From: Neobacillus muris
Lineage (GTDB): Bacteria > Bacillota > Bacilli > Bacillales > Cytobacillaceae
Assembly: GCF_943193175.1 (NCBI RefSeq)
Contig: NZ_CALPDF010000005.1
Coordinates: 62,001-126,000, forward strand
Reading direction: 5' to 3'
DNA length: 64,000 nucleotides
Numbering within the stretch: the first letter of the stretch is position 1; each line of letters opens with the position of its first letter. This document shows, one piece after another, positions 61,616 through 64,000 of the stretch. The notes below the pieces were generated by a model, which was given only the letters and a program-made list of their open reading frames with translations, was not told where the DNA came from and did no database searches. Position numbers and translations under genes: made by a program.

Positions 61616-62323
61616 ATGGATTTCGAAACAGTTATGCAGGAACTAGAGGCACTTGGAAGCGAACGAAATAGAAAAATTTACATAAGCAATGGTGCACACG
61701 AGCCGCTATTTGGCGTAGCTACAGGCAAAATGAAACCAATCGCCAAAAAAATCAAGATCAATCAGCCTTTGGCCGAGCAGCTTTACGCCACCGGCAATTA
61801 TGATGCCATGTATTTTGCCGGCGTCATTGCGGACCCCAAAGCAATGACGGAAGAGGATTTTGAGCGTTGGATTGATCGTGCTTATTTTTACATGCTGTCC
61901 GATTTTGTGGTCGCCGTCACTTTAGCAGAAACCGATATTGCGCAAACTGTTGCAGATAAATGGATTGCAAGCGGGGAAGAACTTAAAATGTCAGCTGGCT
62001 GGAGCTGTTATTGCTGGCTTTTAGGGAATCGGCCAGACAGTGAATTTAGTGAAAGCAAGCTGGCCAGCATGCTTGATCAGGTGAAAAATACGATTCACCA
62101 AGCTCCAAATCGGGCAAAATCCTCGATGAATAATTTTATCTACACCGCCGCAATTTCTTATGTGCCGTTACATGATAAGGCTGTTGAAGCGGCTGAGGCT
62201 GTTGGTCCAGTTGAAATCAAGAAGGGGAATAAAAAGAGCAGCACCTCGCTTGTTTCCGAAAGGATTCAAAAGGATCTGGATCGGGGAATACTTGGTTTTA
62301 AGCGCAGATATGTTAGATGTTAA
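61616..62323 (+). CDS. DNA alkylation repair protein (AlkD-like)
   Basis: A 235-residue all-helical HEAT-repeat protein of the DNA alkylation repair (AlkC/AlkD) superfamily: PKAMTEEDFERWIDRAYFYMLSDFVVAVTL, SAGWSCYCWLLGNRPDSEFSESKL, NRAKSSMNNFIYTAAISYVPLHDKAVE. Relatives excise 3-methyladenine and 7-methylguanine. The usual tryptophan and acidic residues (Trp in SAGW, Asp in DRAYF) are only roughly mapped. ATG 61616 is chosen because a family start is expected there and GAAGGGAAG precedes it; 61577 is an alternative. Confidence 0.72.
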   Translation: MDFETVMQELEALGSERNRKIYISNGAHEPLFGVATGKMKPIAKKIKINQPLAEQLYATGNYDAMYFAGVIADPKAMTEEDFERWIDRAYFYMLSDFVVAVTLAETDIAQTVADKWIASGEELKMSAGWSCYCWLLGNRPDSEFSESKLASMLDQVKNTIHQAPNRAKSSMNNFIYTAAISYVPLHDKAVEAAEAVGPVEIKKGNKKSSTSLVSERIQKDLDRGILGFKRRYVRC

Positions 62324-62335
62324 TAATAGATCAAT

Positions 62336-62378
62336 AAGGAGTATTATCCTTTTCAAGGACGAATACTCCTTCCTTTTT
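62336..62378 (+). terminator. Terminator of the AlkD-like gene
   Basis: AAGGAGTATT and AATACTCCTT are perfect ten-base arms around ATCCTTTTCAAGGACG, followed by CCTTTTT. Confidence 0.85.
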
Positions 62379-63489
62379 AAGTCGCCTTAGCTTTCCGCCG
62401 CCAAATGATGTAACCTAACAAAAATGAAATGATACAGCCAATAATCGTGTCTAGTAAACGAACAAATAAAATGCCGCCTGTCATATTGCTATGCAGACTA
62501 GAACTAATAACCATTAACGGCGTCATAAGCATGGAATAAAGGAGATAGTTTCTTTTCTTCAAAATAGGACGAAAGGCAGCCAGTGATCCAACAATTAAGG
62601 CAATAGCTGCATGCGGCAGCGGGATGATAAGTAAAATACTTCCCACCATAACCCCCATAACTGTACCTATACCTCTTTGAAAGATCCTTTGCAACGCAGA
62701 TGAATAATGTGGGTGAGTGATTAATGCCACTGTGAACGGTATCCAATGGGAAAGCTCTTGGCCCAGAAATAGTCCAATCGCTTCAGCCGTTATCATGCAT
62801 AGCCCCATTCGAATCGGAAACTCCCACCCCTTAAAGTGCCTCAATGTCCGAACCCAATGATGATAAATTTTTTTAAACGGGATTGCTTTTGCAGAAGCAG
62901 GGAACTGCCCGATTCCTCGTTTAAAGCAAAAATTAAAGATCAGCAAGAGAAGCGTACTCCACACTGCTCCGATTCCAAAAACAAGAGCAAATTTCAATGA
63001 GAGACCAATCTCCCAATTTGAACCTAATCCTGTGCCAATAATGAAAAATACCAAGAATTGAATGGCTAATCGGGCGATTTTCTTATCTAAACCTGTTATG
63101 AGTGCCACGAGAAAGGAAATACATACAATCACTAAAGCCGTAATCCAATTCTGTCCACCTAGCAAACTTCCCAAAAATATCGACGATGCTCCTGCTAATA
63201 TGGTCATAAGATAATCCGCTGCCAGCTTCTTCAGTGTTGGACTGGATGAACCTTGAGTGACAAACATAGCACCGAGCGAAGCAAGCAAACTTGCATGTAA
63301 TTGATTAAACAGGATACCAAAGAAAATGGGACCAGCCATTCCGATAAAACTTATAATGAGAATCCCCCAATTGACTTGTTCAGTCGTATCCCATCTAAAT
63401 AATAAGGCATTTATCGAGTTTAAACCCTTGTAAAGTAATTGGGTACGTTCCTGCATTCTATTAAAATAAAAGAATTTGATAGCTCTCAC
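62377..63489 (-). CDS. FUSC family aromatic-acid exporter-like protein
   Basis: A membrane protein of about 370 residues with two blocks of five to six helices joined by a cytoplasmic loop, as in FUSC/YhcK-like proteins (ASLGAMFVTQGSS, TFTVALITHPHYSSALQRIFQRGIGTVMG is the typical H-x(3)-RxxxTxxG segment). The start is uncertain: GTG 63489 has GGAAG eight bases upstream; ATG 63534 is rejected because an operator-like palindrome lies across it. It is downstream of a MarR regulator gene. Confidence 0.78.
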   Translation of the reverse strand: MRAIKFFYFNRMQERTQLLYKGLNSINALLFRWDTTEQVNWGILIISFIGMAGPIFFGILFNQLHASLLASLGAMFVTQGSSSPTLKKLAADYLMTILAGASSIFLGSLLGGQNWITALVIVCISFLVALITGLDKKIARLAIQFLVFFIIGTGLGSNWEIGLSLKFALVFGIGAVWSTLLLLIFNFCFKRGIGQFPASAKAIPFKKIYHHWVRTLRHFKGWEFPIRMGLCMITAEAIGLFLGQELSHWIPFTVALITHPHYSSALQRIFQRGIGTVMGVMVGSILLIIPLPHAAIALIVGSLAAFRPILKKRNYLLYSMLMTPLMVISSSLHSNMTGGILFVRLLDTIIGCIISFLLGYIIWRRKAKAT

Positions 63490-63510
63490 CTCGCACGCTT
63501 CCATTAAATT

Positions 63511-63530
63511 AATTAGAGTTCTAACTAATT
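63511..63530 (-). promoter_or_regulatory. Candidate MarR operator
   Basis: AATTAG and CTAATT bracket AGTTCTAA; the inner TTAGA / TCTAA pair is also palindromic. It lies between the MarR and FUSC genes. Confidence 0.5.
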
Positions 63531-63544
63531 GCATAAAAAATTTT

Positions 63545-64000
63545 CTATTCCTTTTCTAATTTATCTACCATTTTCACGAGCAGTTTCTTCAATAATTGAA
63601 TCTCCTCAGATGTGTAGGCGGAGCCAATCTTTTCATCTATCAGTCTTGCCAAGTGTTTCGTTTGATGGGCGAGTTCCTTCCCGTTTTCCGTTAAATACAG
63701 TCTTTTATATCTGCCGTCATCTGGATGATCCTCTCTATAGACAAGCTCTCTTTTCACTAATCCATTGATTAGACTTGTGACGCTCGAACGTTCAATTAAT
63801 AGAATCGTTTGGACTTCAGATGCCAATAAGCCTGGATGCTTATATATGATACCTAGGGCACTCCATTGTGCAGGCGTAATTCCATAGGAATTTAATTGGT
63901 CCTGCATCTCTTTACGAATGGCTCTATTTGCTACCTTAACTAATCGGCTAATGCGGCTATCTAACTGTCCCTCTTCGATGGATGAATGAATGACTTTTTC
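63545..64000 (-). CDS. MarR family transcriptional regulator (partial, N-terminus beyond the window)
   Basis: The frame stays open to the window edge, so at least 151 residues are seen and the start is missing. The winged helix is GITPAQWSALGIIYKHPGLLASEVQTILLIERSSVTSLINGLVKRELVYREDHPDDGRYKRLYLTENG. It lies directly upstream of the FUSC exporter gene, so it probably controls the efflux of a phenolic or similar ligand, the common theme for MarR regulators. Confidence 0.93.
   Translation of the reverse strand, partial: EKVIHSSIEEGQLDSRISRLVKVANRAIRKEMQDQLNSYGITPAQWSALGIIYKHPGLLASEVQTILLIERSSVTSLINGLVKRELVYREDHPDDGRYKRLYLTENGKELAHQTKHLARLIDEKIGSAYTSEEIQLLKKLLVKMVDKLEKE

Noticed and set aside
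1..64000. CRISPR arrays, tRNA or rRNA genes, complete insertion sequences, complete prophage
   Set aside because: None found; the repeated motifs are single palindromes at scattered intergenic sites, not regularly spaced arrays, and only one isolated phage-like gene is present.

Overview
The window looks like a chromosomal segment of an endospore-forming member of the Bacillaceae (a Bacillus or Neobacillus-like Firmicute). Supporting signs are moderately low G+C, strong GGAGG-type ribosome binding sites, TTG and GTG starts, a T-box leader, a GerPA/GerPF-type spore protein and a CotD-like coat protein, candidate sigma-K promoters, a seven-gene Mrp antiporter operon, and LrgAB, PspA and YesM/YesN-type regulators. 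No tRNA, rRNA, CRISPR array, complete insertion sequence or complete prophage was seen. The species is inferred, not proven.

Layout. 1-9.7 kb: end of an SDR gene, an NlpC/P60 cell-wall hydrolase, a T-box-controlled methionyl-tRNA synthetase of the compact second type, a class I ribonucleotide reductase operon with a flavodoxin under a cobalamin riboswitch, and BrnQ. 9.7-16.6 kb: a PspA envelope-stress cluster with a decayed M50B-like membrane protein, a GerPF-like spore protein, an ECF sigma/anti-sigma pair with its own candidate promoter, an orphan TrpX-like lipoprotein, and YjbR and VOC proteins. 16.8-24 kb: a two-component system wrapped around an ABC transporter, two spore-type proteins (CotD-like, cupin), membrane proteins, and a DUF2975 plus YozG-type repressor pair. 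24.3-32 kb: a sugar-utilisation locus (YesM/YesN-type sensor and regulator, lipoprotein, two permeases, DUF624 protein, GH43 hydrolase). 32-41.6 kb: a coiled-coil DUF2325 protein, aldehyde dehydrogenase, YbjQ, phage and kinase remnants, an MhqO-type dioxygenase with an MhqR-like operator, LrgAB, an Rpe-like epimerase and DegV. 42-48 kb: mrpABCDEFG. 48-64 kb: M20 peptidase, amidase, three accessory units with their own TetR or MarR regulators and operators, a nonsense-interrupted MFS gene, and SWIM, methyltransferase, AlkD-like and FUSC proteins.

How genes work together. Several units show regulator and target side by side: cobalamin represses the B12-independent reductase; uncharged tRNA(Met) induces the second MetRS; an OmpR-type regulator faces TAAG direct repeats in front of its ABC transporter; a TetR protein has a perfect 20-bp palindrome inside the divergent isochorismatase/MFS promoter; a second TetR shares a 13-base site with the GNAT/VC0807/DUF2306 operon. 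Two related families of short palindromic intergenic repeats run through the window; some act as likely terminators and at least three have supplied the last codons of a neighbouring reading frame.
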